NCBI GenBank assembly: GCA_947623175.1
Contig: CANQGK010000003.1
Coordinates: 73,667 to 122,283, forward strand
DNA length: 48,617 nt
Origin: an uncultured Clostridia bacterium
Lineage (GTDB): Bacteria > Bacillota > Clostridia > Oscillospirales > Acutalibacteraceae
Direction of reading: 5' to 3'
The notes below the pieces were generated by a model. The model ran no database searches, was not told the DNA's origin, and saw only the letters and a list, made by a program, of their open reading frames with translations. Below, in pieces: positions 1 through 7,261 of this stretch. Made by a program: the position numbers and the translations under genes. How positions within the stretch are numbered: the first letter of the stretch is position 1; each line of letters begins with the position of its first letter.

Positions 1-3000
1 AACAGGTGATAGTTTTGCTCGCCGGCGCTGTTCGGCAGATAAAGATAATAGAAATCCTTTGACGTATGGGTGCATGGCGTATCTGTCGCCGCACCTGTCG
101 CGTCGGCGTAATAATACCTCGGCACTCCGTCTTCGTACACCTCGACGATCTGCCGCGGTACGCCGCTTTCGTAGCAGAACAGAGCACGACTGCCGTTTGT
201 GTCTACCAGCAGCGATGCGTTGTCGGTCAAGATATCCAAGCTTTCGACACGCTTCTGCCAAGACTGAGAAAACGGGTTCCATTTAAGCCTCTGTGCGAGG
301 CGTTCGCCGGTCAGGCCCTGTACGTATACCTGATAGTTGAATATTTCATTTTGTTGTTTCTCAATAAGTGTAAATTCGTCCGGCGCCTCGAGAGTCTTTG
401 TGACCATCAAAGTGGAGTTTGCAACCTCCAGCCGTCCGTTATTGCCGAGAAAGTTGTTAACAACGAGGCCTTCTCCGGCGGTTGAGATCTCCGACAGGGT
501 GGGAATATAGTAGTTGTTGGCGGTCTTTGTCACGTTGCCGGCATAAAACCCGTAGTCGCCGAACGTAGGCCCTGTTCCGTTTTTGATTTCATCCGCCGAG
601 AGCTTGGCCTGCATATTGTTGAACATATCGCCCACGCGGATGCCGCCGGTACGCGCCGCGACAGACCAGTCAAACAGCTCGTCAAACTTGGCTTGCCGAT
701 CGTCGGCCTTATCGGCCTTCTTGATTTCCTCGATCAGCGCCGCCATGTGTGGATCGGCCTGCACGCTCGTCCAATATTTGACATCGTCTTCGAGGTATTT
801 ACCGCTTAAGCCGATACTTTCCAAATATGTCCGTAAATCGTTGCCCGTGTAGGTCAGCTTTTGCAGTGTCGGTCTGCCGCGAGTGTTGTCGCCGGTGTCG
901 GTGCGGGAGTTATATTCAAGTTCTGACGTGCAGTTGCCGTTGATATCGGTCCAGCAGAGCATATCGCCGTTGTCGATATTTTCGGAATGAAGCCCCGAAC
1001 CGAAGGCGGAGCCCTTGCGGGCGATCATACGGCTTACTTTGCGCACCGCCTGCGTGTTGGGGTCTTCATTACCGTGAATATCCTTTCCCGCGCCCTCCAT
1101 CGGCAGATAATATTCGATGCAAAGGAAGAAATAATCGTCCGATGAGAACGAATTGGAGCCGCTCGCGTAGCCGCCGGAAGTGTCAGAATCCACCTTGGAA
1201 AGCTGGTCTTCGGTATAGGTGATAACCGCGTCTTTGATATCTTGCGGCAATGGATAAGCGTAATTTTTTTCATCCGTAATATACCAAACGCCGTCTTTCT
1301 CAAACTTCTTTCCGAGCGCCGTTTTGAAAGTCGCTTCACTTTCATAGGTGCCGATAAATTCTCCGCCCGACCAAGTGGCGCCGCCGGTCTTACCGTCCTC
1401 CCATGTAGTCTCACCGTTGCCGGCGCCGTTATCGCCCCACACCTTGCCGTCCGCGTTGTCCACCGGAGCGACGTTTCCTTCCCCGTCCGTCACACGGTAG
1501 GCGTGGGCAATCAGGGGTAGCGGCTTTTGGAACAGGTAATAACGGTTTTTCTCATTTGGCGAGAAGGTCACCGCCGCGTCGCCGCGGGTGCGGTATTCTT
1601 CCGCCGCGTCGCTGGTGTAGCCGCGATAGGCCGTGTTGGAATACCAATTGGAAATAAAGTGTATGTTATTGGTTTCGGGGTCGCTGTGACTTTCAATGTA
1701 TTCGCCCGAAATTTTGGATACGTCCACGCCGGTCTGATTCCCGTCCGCATCCCGCAGAATGAGATCTTCGGTGAGACCCACGGCATAAAACAGGCGGACG
1801 GGAGTAGATTGTTTCTTGTCGTTCAGATTGTCTTTGTAGGAAATCGGGCCTTCGGCGCCGATGGTGATCTCGGCAAGCTGCGTCGGCACCGCAGACACGG
1901 GGACATTGACATACAGCGAATCGTCGTATCCGCTTTCTTCTTCCGGCGTAATCGCGCCGGTCTGGTCTACGTAGTCGCCGGTATGCTCCGCCCAGACGCG
2001 GATGTCCGAAAGTCGGTAAATGCCGGAATAATCACTGTAGAAATCCTTGCCGACGGGATAGGAGCCGTAGGTGTCGAAATAATTTTGCCATTCCTTTTGC
2101 AGGCTGTCCGTAACCTCGCCGAAAATCGGATTGCAGCGAAGCTTGTTGCGATCTACCTGCGAATCGGCAAAGCGATAGCAGGTGTAAACGGTGTGCTTGA
2201 TTTGCTCCGGAACCTCGGTGGGCTTCATTGTATCAGTGATGCCCGAAATGGGAACGAACTCCGCCAGCGTTTTGTAGTCGAGCCGCAGAACCCAGCCCTG
2301 CGCCCACGCGTCCGCCGCGGACGTGCAGCCTTCGGGCAGACCGGTAACCTTGTCATAGCTGTAAACCGCGTTTTCGGCGTCTCCTTTGTACCAGCCGATT
2401 TCAAGCGGTTCCTCGTCGGGATTTACGTTCGGATTCGGATAGCCCGTTTTCGCATCGTTATCGTGCATATATTTGTTATTCCACTGATAGTCGTAAACGC
2501 CGGCACGCACCAGTCCGTGCATCTCGCCGAACAGCAGCATCGACATATCAAAGGTCTTTTCGGACGAACCCGTCACCGTGCCTTTTTCCACGGTAATGGC
2601 GCCGTTTTTCAGCTCCATATATTCGCCAAGCGGGTCTTGGTAGGTAATGGAATCCGCCACACCCGCAGCGTTGTTGCCGGATATGGGCACAAAGGCCTGA
2701 CCCAATAGTTCCAGAACGACCTGCTGGAACAGATCTTCTAAGCCTTCAAACCCTGTTTGGCTGAAATTGTCTTTCGGAACGTAATTGATATTTTTTTCAA
2801 TATCCGCAACGCTTATATTGCACCAATCATACGAACTGTATCGACCGCTGCCGTTTTCTAATTGCTCTTTTGTCGTATTTAGCATGATAGCGATCTCATT
2901 GAGATTGTCGTTCTTGGAAGAGGAGTTACTACTGGTCGTATTTTCGGAAAATGTTATGTTGGTTGCGCCATTGTTCTTCCATGCTTTATACAGCTCATAT

Positions 3001-4445
3001 GCGGTGTCAATGTACTCATCTACCGAATTGTTCGCATTCAGTTTGCCGCTGTTTTTCAGTTCGCCGGTGGAATCCTTGAAATGCTCCTCCGGCCCCAGAA
3101 TAGCGTCGATGGTGGCCTTGACTTGATTGTCACTCAAATCGGAGTAGTTTTTCTCATCGCTTGCGTAGATGGAATAGCACGACAAAGCAACCGGTTTGCC
3201 GTCTTTATCCGTCACGCCGGTGCTGTTGTAATAGGCCTCCACGGCGGACTTGTAATAGGCCGCCGTCATCAGCGTCTGGAAGATGACCGGAGCCGCATCG
3301 CCATAGCCGGTGAGCTGGCTGGCATTATAATAGTTTTTTTCAGTGGGACTTACATTTAACGGGCTGTTATACGCCAAATCATACTTCCAGTTGACGTTGT
3401 TCCAGTTGCTGGCGGTCTTTTTCCACGCCTCGCTGCTACTCGATTCCGCTTCCGGCTGGATCCAAGCCAGATCGCTGGCCTGGCCGTCGGTCAAGTGGAT
3501 CAGCGCAGGTAGCCGCAAATACTCCTTGTCTTCGACGATCGTGTTCCAAGTCAGTTCGTTGTTTTCCTCAATAAATTCATTCATAGCGACAGCCAAACCT
3601 GCCTGAGGGTTGGTGATATGCCCAACATGGATCGGATTATTTTCGTTTTTGACATTGCCGGTGGTATTGCCGCCGGTTCCGTGATATGTGCGGTTGCTTG
3701 TTCCTTCGGTTCTGTTGTGAGCTTCATTGTTTGTTTGCCCGGCGTTGTCGGCGTAATACCTGATTTCGCTGCCGTCCTTTTGCTGTACGGTGGCCGTCAG
3801 GCTGAAATGGAGTCCCTGAGTGCCGCCGTATACCTCAATAAACTTTGTCGACAATTCGGCGCTGGTGTAATGAGCCAACGGCACCAGAACCGCAGCAGTC
3901 GAGCCGTAGACTACGATGCCGAACCGCGAATTTGGGTTGTTTTTGAGTAGGAGAGAAATGGCGTTGTTGACGGCAACCACCGTTTTACTGATGGCGGAAT
4001 CTGTAAAATTAGCCTTATCTACAAGGACACTTCCATTTTTGCCCATGGAGCCGGATACGTCCAATACAAACATCACATCCAAGGGCTGGGGCGGATTTTC
4101 TTTGACAACTTGAGAGCTCGATAAAGCGGAGAAAATCGTTCCAAAATCAGAATTGAATTTTACGGTTCCGTCGTAGCCGTCGGTATCCATATCGAGGCCG
4201 ATGTTGTTACCAAAAGCAAACACGCTCTTGTCCGTCCACACGCGCCCGGCATACCGGCTGCCCCAATCGTCCGACAGCAGCTTGCCGATATAGGTATCGC
4301 TCGTATCCCCGTCGGCAACCCGACTCATTACGTTCCCTGTCGCCTCTGCGGCAAATGCGGACGACAACACCCAACCGCCGAAATTACACAGCATAGCCGC
4401 CGTCATACACAAGCACAACACGCATGAGAGCAGTCTTTTACCCAT
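1..4445 (-). CDS. Giant secreted von Willebrand A (vWA) surface protein, C-terminus beyond the window
   Basis: The frame stays open from the ATG at 4445 to the left edge, giving at least 1,481 residues with no stop. A signal peptide spans about residues 1-34 and ends in AFAAEA. A vWA domain follows: the metal-binding (MIDAS) motif DVSGS is at about residues 129-133, and a later LIHLTDGQ strand at about 315 has the conserved Thr-Asp. A long Ser/Asn-rich region of no family I recognise comes next. Near the edge, STLMVTKTLEAPDEF starts what resembles a DUF7601/Cna-B-type isopeptide stalk domain, so a sortase motif may lie outside the window. An in-frame ATG at 4520 would add 25 residues (MRELSRNSNRQRRSF); neither start has a clean ribosome binding site. 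The gene lies downstream of the TetR gene on the same strand. The likely role is adhesion or matrix binding; the ligand is unknown. The region is visibly richer in GC than the rest of the window. Confidence 0.85.
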   Translation of the reverse strand, partial: MGKRLLSCVLCLCMTAAMLCNFGGWVLSSAFAAEATGNVMSRVADGDTSDTYIGKLLSDDWGSRYAGRVWTDKSVFAFGNNIGLDMDTDGYDGTVKFNSDFGTIFSALSSSQVVKENPPQPLDVMFVLDVSGSMGKNGSVLVDKANFTDSAISKTVVAVNNAISLLLKNNPNSRFGIVVYGSTAAVLVPLAHYTSAELSTKFIEVYGGTQGLHFSLTATVQQKDGSEIRYYADNAGQTNNEAHNRTEGTSNRTYHGTGGNTTGNVKNENNPIHVGHITNPQAGLAVAMNEFIEENNELTWNTIVEDKEYLRLPALIHLTDGQASDLAWIQPEAESSSSEAWKKTASNWNNVNWKYDLAYNSPLNVSPTEKNYYNASQLTGYGDAAPVIFQTLMTAAYYKSAVEAYYNSTGVTDKDGKPVALSCYSIYASDEKNYSDLSDNQVKATIDAILGPEEHFKDSTGELKNSGKLNANNSVDEYIDTAYELYKAWKNNGATNITFSENTTSSNSSSKNDNLNEIAIMLNTTKEQLENGSGRYSSYDWCNISVADIEKNINYVPKDNFSQTGFEGLEDLFQQVVLELLGQAFVPISGNNAAGVADSITYQDPLGEYMELKNGAITVEKGTVTGSSEKTFDMSMLLFGEMHGLVRAGVYDYQWNNKYMHDNDAKTGYPNPNVNPDEEPLEIGWYKGDAENAVYSYDKVTGLPEGCTSAADAWAQGWVLRLDYKTLAEFVPISGITDTMKPTEVPEQIKHTVYTCYRFADSQVDRNKLRCNPIFGEVTDSLQKEWQNYFDTYGSYPVGKDFYSDYSGIYRLSDIRVWAEHTGDYVDQTGAITPEEESGYDDSLYVNVPVSAVPTQLAEITIGAEGPISYKDNLNDKKQSTPVRLFYAVGLTEDLILRDADGNQTGVDVSKISGEYIESHSDPETNNIHFISNWYSNTAYRGYTSDAAEEYRTRGDAAVTFSPNEKNRYYLFQKPLPLIAHAYRVTDGEGNVAPVDNADGKVWGDNGAGNGETTWEDGKTGGATWSGGEFIGTYESEATFKTALGKKFEKDGVWYITDEKNYAYPLPQDIKDAVITYTEDQLSKVDSDTSGGYASGSNSFSSDDYFFLCIEYYLPMEGAGKDIHGNEDPNTQAVRKVSRMIARKGSAFGSGLHSENIDNGDMLCWTDINGNCTSELEYNSRTDTGDNTRGRPTLQKLTYTGNDLRTYLESIGLSGKYLEDDVKYWTSVQADPHMAALIEEIKKADKADDRQAKFDELFDWSVAARTGGIRVGDMFNNMQAKLSADEIKNGTGPTFGDYGFYAGNVTKTANNYYIPTLSEISTAGEGLVVNNFLGNNGRLEVANSTLMVTKTLEAPDEFTLIEKQQNEIFNYQVYVQGLTGERLAQRLKWNPFSQSWQKRVESLDILTDNASLLVDTNGSRALFCYESGVPRQIVEVYEDGVPRYYYADATGAATDTPCTHTSKDFYYLYLPNSAGEQNYHL

Positions 4446-4610
4446 ATCGGCAGTAAATATTCTATTGTGAGGCGCAAACGAGCGCCTTTGCCGATTTGAA
4501 TTTCGACTCAATTCTCTCATCTCCCATGGTGATTTTCTTTCGTATAGGAAAGCGCGATATAAATTTCCCGCATTGATTTTGTTTTCATTCGGCGGAAAAA
4601 GTGGTAATAT
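4446..4610 (-). other. Short gap between the TetR gene and the vWA gene
   Basis: This 165-base gap follows the TetR stop and precedes the vWA start (91 bases if the ATG at 4520 is used). It is AT-rich on the TetR side. I see no convincing terminator and no clear -35/-10 pair, so read-through from TetR into vWA is plausible but not shown. Confidence 0.4.
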
Positions 4611-5255
4611 TTAATAGGATGATTCCTCCGACATAAACTCATTGACAAGCCCCATCAGGCGGCGAAAACCGTATTCGGACGCTTCGGCGCCGTCCGGTCG
4701 CCATCCCGCGCAAACGGGATAAACGGACGAAGCCGTCGCTTCAAGCGCTATATAGACCAGCGTTTCGGTATCCGTGTCCGGCAAAAGCTCCCGAAGACGC
4801 TCCGCGATAGGCTGCCAGATAGCCTGATAACTGTTTTTCGCGGTTTCATCAAAAAATGCGGAGTAATAATACCGAATCATAAAAGCGCATGCTTCTTTAT
4901 GCTGACTCAGCCATGTCCAAACGGTATGCCATATAAAGCGCAGCCGGTGTTCGCATGAAATGTTCTTTTCCCACAAAACCGAAAGCAGTAATTCGACCTG
5001 CTTCATAAAAGCCCTGCTTTCCCGCACAAAGGCTGTCAGAAAAAGCTCCTCTTTACTTACGAAAAATCGGTAAATCACCGTATCGGTCAATCCATGCCCC
5101 GCTTCGGCGGCAATGGCGCGGGTTGAAGCGCCTTCCACACCCTTTTTCGCGACGACGCGAACAATAGCGTCCCACAGCAATACGTCCGCATGTATTCTTA
5201 CAGGTTCGTCAACATAGCTTTTTCTTGTTCGTTTTTTATCGGTTTTGGCAACCAT
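4611..5255 (-). CDS. TetR/AcrR-family transcriptional regulator
   Basis: The 214-residue product has the usual TetR layout. A basic N-terminus (KTDKKRTRK) is followed by a helix-turn-helix at about residues 28-75 with the signature STRAIAAEAG...TDTVIYRFFVSKEELF. The rest is an all-helical ligand or dimer domain that I cannot assign to a ligand class. The start has GAGG about nine bases upstream. Its 5' region extends to the left arm of the recombinase inverted repeat, with no obvious promoter of its own, and the vWA gene follows on the same strand. TetR proteins usually repress neighbouring or own promoters. Here the position suggests control of the vWA surface protein, or being itself the target of the invertible promoter. 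That assignment is inference. Confidence 0.85.
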   Translation of the reverse strand: MVAKTDKKRTRKSYVDEPVRIHADVLLWDAIVRVVAKKGVEGASTRAIAAEAGHGLTDTVIYRFFVSKEELFLTAFVRESRAFMKQVELLLSVLWEKNISCEHRLRFIWHTVWTWLSQHKEACAFMIRYYYSAFFDETAKNSYQAIWQPIAERLRELLPDTDTETLVYIALEATASSVYPVCAGWRPDGAEASEYGFRRLMGLVNEFMSEESSY

Positions 5256-5289
5256 TTTATTCGCCTCGTTTAATTTTCTTTCCCAGAAA

Positions 5290-5372
5290 CAATCGCTTTT
5301 ACAGTCTCACTGCAAAAACCCGAATTTTGTGCCGTAAAAGCGAAAATTACGGATAAAGCGATTGCTTTTTTT
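5290..5372 (+). terminator. Stem-loop with T-run facing into the recombinase element (left flank)
   Basis: CAATCGCTTT (5290-5299) pairs perfectly with AAAGCGATTG (5355-5364), which is followed by C and seven T. The large loop holds a second small hairpin, CCGTAA...TTACGG. Read on the plus strand it looks like an intrinsic terminator pointing into the element. Read on the minus strand it lies in the leader of the TetR gene and has no T-run. A related hairpin lies in mirror image outside the right arm, with compensating base changes in the stem. Confidence 0.5.
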
Positions 5373-5378
5373 AACCAT

Positions 5379-5403
5379 TTTTTTTCGCAGAGTTCCTTAT
5401 TCT
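5379..5403 (+). repeat. Left arm of a 25-bp perfect inverted repeat flanking the recombinase
   Basis: This stretch is seven T followed by CGCAGAGTTCCTTATTCT. Its exact reverse complement is at 6828-6852. The two arms enclose about 1.42 kb holding one complete tyrosine recombinase gene. Outside the arms the similarity continues imperfectly (R-TTGC-T6-7 and TTTTACAGTC blocks). The layout fits recombinase crossover sites of an invertible segment. Confidence 0.85.
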
Positions 5404-5453
5404 GCTGTTTTAGCGGGTGCAAGCGCATATTCGCAGGGATTTTTCTCCTGCTT

Positions 5454-5474
5454 TGACGGCAATTTGTGACGGCT
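5454..5474 (+). repeat. TGACGGC direct repeats, left end (possible recombinase arm sites)
   Basis: TGACGGCA (5454-5461) and TGACGGCT (5467-5474) lie just downstream of the recombinase stop codon. The same heptamer in the same orientation recurs at the other end of the element (6649-6678). Tn916-type integrases bind short arm repeats near both ends of their element, so these are candidate sites for the N-terminal domain. Confidence 0.45.
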
Positions 5475-5478
5475 TAAA

Positions 5479-6600
5479 TCAGCAGCCGATAACCGCCAGC
5501 TTGTCCATATTTGCGCGTTTCAACTCCATGGAAGAATGAACGTATCGCTCCAAAGTAAACTTCGGGTTAGTGTGTCCGAGAATTTCGGACAGCGATTTGA
5601 TTTCAAATCCGACCTCCACACAGCGCGTTGCAAAAGTGTGTCTGAGCGCATGAAAATGCACGCCCTCGAGCCCGCATTCGGCTGTATATCGCTCCAAACG
5701 GTATTGCAGAGTGCGAGGCTCCATATAGCGGTCTTTATTCCCGGTCAGCACGAATGCCGCCGGATCTTTCTTTTCTCTAAGCGCACACAGCTTCGCCGCA
5801 TATTCGGTGAGCGGAATCACCCGAGCCGACGTGTTGCTTTTCGGAGGGGTCATCACGATTTTGGTTTTTCGTATAGCATTTGCTTCATAATCCTTTAATC
5901 TCAGCATGGTGGAAACCACGGTAAGGGTGCGTTCGGACAGCGAAATGTCGCCCCAGCGCAAAGCGCATATTTCGCCGATCCTGAGCCCCGTAAGCAGCGC
6001 CAACAGCACGCCGAATTTACAGTCGTCCAAATCGGTAAGTAAATACGCCGTAAATATTTGCTGTTCTTCGCGGGTGAGTACCCGCATTTCTTTTTTGGCT
6101 TCTTTCGGATAGACGATCTCAATGTTCTGCGGCAGCAACAATGCATCCTGCCTCCGGATATAACCTATAACCGAATGTACTACCGTCAAAATACATCGGA
6201 TGGTTTTCGGCGATAATTCTTCTTCGCAAAGTAATTCATGGCTGAATTGCTCGATAAGGACGGATGACAAAGCCGACAAAAGGCATCCGCCGAGGTTCGG
6301 CAAGATGTGATTGTGAATGATTACGTCATATTTCATATAAGTGGATTCCTTGACGCGACTGCGGCAGAGAGTCAGCCACTCTTCGCAATAAACGGCGAAA
6401 CGTTTTCGGGTGTTTGTCGCGGAAGCCGTACCTTTAAGCAAGTCGGCTTTTGCCGAGTTCAGCTTGTCGCGCGCTTCACGGTAGGTCTTGGCATAGCAAT
6501 ACCCGAAGCGCGGAGAACCGTCCGGTTTGTAGCCCTTGATATATCGGGCTTCCCAACGATTGTCTTTGCGTTTATAAATGTTTTCTCCCTTTTTGGACAT
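5479..6600 (-). CDS. Tyrosine recombinase/integrase inside an inverted-repeat element
   Basis: I start the gene at 6600 (MSKKGENIYKRKD), because AGGAGG sits seven bases upstream; the longer open frame to 6696 has no such site. The product is 373 residues. The first 60 resemble an integrase arm-DNA-binding domain (RWEARYIKGY...GYCYAKTYREA). A SAM-like core-binding domain spans about 75-165. The catalytic domain has Arg in TGLRIGE (about 207), Lys in PPKSN (about 266), His-x-x-Arg in HALRH (about 318-321), His in LGHTN (about 343) and Tyr in LERYVHS (about 352). All catalytic residues are present, so it should be active. It is the only gene between the two inverted-repeat arms. No excisionase, mobilisation or cargo gene accompanies it, which favours a DNA invertase over a mobile-element integrase. 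Confidence 0.9.
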   Translation of the reverse strand: MSKKGENIYKRKDNRWEARYIKGYKPDGSPRFGYCYAKTYREARDKLNSAKADLLKGTASATNTRKRFAVYCEEWLTLCRSRVKESTYMKYDVIIHNHILPNLGGCLLSALSSVLIEQFSHELLCEEELSPKTIRCILTVVHSVIGYIRRQDALLLPQNIEIVYPKEAKKEMRVLTREEQQIFTAYLLTDLDDCKFGVLLALLTGLRIGEICALRWGDISLSERTLTVVSTMLRLKDYEANAIRKTKIVMTPPKSNTSARVIPLTEYAAKLCALREKKDPAAFVLTGNKDRYMEPRTLQYRLERYTAECGLEGVHFHALRHTFATRCVEVGFEIKSLSEILGHTNPKFTLERYVHSSMELKRANMDKLAVIGC

Positions 6601-6648
6601 AGTAAATGCCCTCCTTTCAAATAATATTATTATTTTACTCCAAAATCC

Positions 6649-6678
6649 CGACGGTTTTTGACGGCAGTTTTGACGGCA
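6649..6678 (+). repeat. GACGG direct repeats, right end (possible recombinase arm sites)
   Basis: CGACGG (6649-6654), TGACGGCA (6659-6666) and TGACGGCA (6671-6678) lie just upstream of the recombinase start. They match the two copies beyond its stop codon. They could be arm-type recombinase sites or an autoregulatory operator. Confidence 0.45.
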
Positions 6679-6789
6679 TATGCTATCAAAAATCACCGAT
6701 TTTCGGGCACATTTTCGCTGCTTATTTGTAGAAATTTACGATTTTCTGTTTTTGAGATATAAAAAATTTTGAATTTTTTGTAAAAACAC

Positions 6790-6818
6790 TTGAAATTTAT
6801 GAAATTTGGAGTTATAAT
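6790..6818 (+). promoter_or_regulatory. Near-consensus outward promoter just inside the right arm
   Basis: TTGAAA (6790-6795), a 17-base spacer and TATAAT (6813-6818) form a near-perfect sigma-A promoter. It reads rightward, across the right arm starting ten bases further on. No plus-strand gene follows; a terminator at 6921-6960 stops it. If the segment between the arms were inverted, the same promoter would read leftward into the TetR gene with a leader of roughly 150 bases. This is the regulatory heart of the proposed switch. Confidence 0.65.
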
Positions 6819-6827
6819 CTACTGCAT

Positions 6828-6852
6828 AGAATAAGGAACTCTGCGAAAAAAA
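6828..6852 (-). repeat. Right arm of the 25-bp perfect inverted repeat
   Basis: This is the exact reverse complement of 5379-5403. It lies ten bases after the -10 box of the outward promoter, so any transcript from that promoter begins at or just before the arm. Confidence 0.85.
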
Positions 6853-6862
6853 TATAAAAAAG

Positions 6863-6914
6863 CAACCGTTTCAGATTTACATTATTTTGTATTAATTTGA
6901 CTGTAAAACGGGTG
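6863..6914 (-). other. Mirror-image stem-loop outside the right arm
   Basis: CAACCGTTTCAG (6863-6874) pairs, with a mismatch and a bulge, with CTGTAAAACGGGTG (6901-6914). On the minus strand the stem is followed by a T-rich tract leading into the arm, so it faces into the element as the left-flank hairpin does. The stem bases differ from those of the left hairpin in a compensating way (CCG/CGG here, CGC/GCG there). Confidence 0.4.
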
Positions 6915-6920
6915 TAAAAA

Positions 6921-6960
6921 AACCGACCGAGACGCAAATAATTCGTCTCAGTCGGTTTTT
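6921..6960 (+). terminator. Strong terminator blocking the outward promoter
   Basis: AACCGACCGAGACG (6921-6934) pairs with CGTCTCAGTCGGTT (6944-6957) with one G-U pair, and T's follow. The minus-strand reading also ends in a T-run, so it can work both ways. It sits about 100 bases after the start point expected from the promoter at 6790-6818. Confidence 0.75.
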
Positions 6961-7231
6961 CCTTGCCGCCTGCACCGCGGTGAAAACTTAAAATCATTAT
7001 ATTACCCACCGCGCCGGACAGTACTCTTCCCATAACACCGAAAACGGCAAAAACGCCCGGGTCTCTACACCCGAACGCCGTGGGGGTGATATTTAAAAAA
7101 TTTGCCTATCGCCGTTGTTTGCAATACCATCGCCTTTATATTGACTTAATTGAATTTTTATAATCAAAAAGTTCTCATCTTTTTTATTTAATAAAACAAA
7201 CGACGATTGCGATGCACCGATACAAAAGTTT
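6961..7231. other. Intergenic remainder between the recombinase element and the GH89 gene
   Basis: The whole gene-free stretch from 6601 to 7261 holds the recombinase leader, the outward promoter, the right arm, a hairpin and two terminators, listed separately. In this remainder I see no convincing gene, promoter or RNA. The open frame on the minus strand across 6812-7033 runs through the arm and the terminator and is not coding. Confidence 0.5.
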
Positions 7232-7258
7232 GTCCGCACTCAAAAACCGAGTGCGGAC
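7232..7258 (-). terminator. Terminator of the GH26-GH89 unit
   Basis: GTCCGCACTC (7232-7241) and GAGTGCGGAC (7249-7258) form a perfect 10-bp stem with a 7-base loop, three bases past the GH89 stop codon. On the minus strand it is followed by AAACTTTTGT, a modest T tract. Confidence 0.7.
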
Positions 7259-7261
7259 CTT

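Noticed and set aside
1527-2708. Long open frame on the plus strand opposite the vWA gene
   Set aside because: The minus frame encodes a continuous, recognisable surface protein over the whole 4.4 kb. The plus frame has no family features and is a shadow of GC-rich third positions.
6601-6696. Upstream start for the recombinase
   Set aside because: The 32 extra residues would be translated through the AGGAGG site of the start at 6600. No ribosome binding site precedes 6696.
5379-6852. The recombinase element read as an insertion sequence with terminal inverted repeats
   Set aside because: I see no target-site duplication and the encoded protein is a tyrosine recombinase, not a DDE transposase. 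An invertible segment explains the outward promoter better, though a small integrative element is not excluded.
6812-7033. 73-residue minus-strand open frame
   Set aside because: It runs through the inverted-repeat arm, a hairpin and a terminator and shows no coding features.
7054-7080. GC-rich hairpin CGGGT/ACCCG, considered as a tRNA or RNA element
   Set aside because: The stem is only five base pairs; there is no cloverleaf and no T-run.
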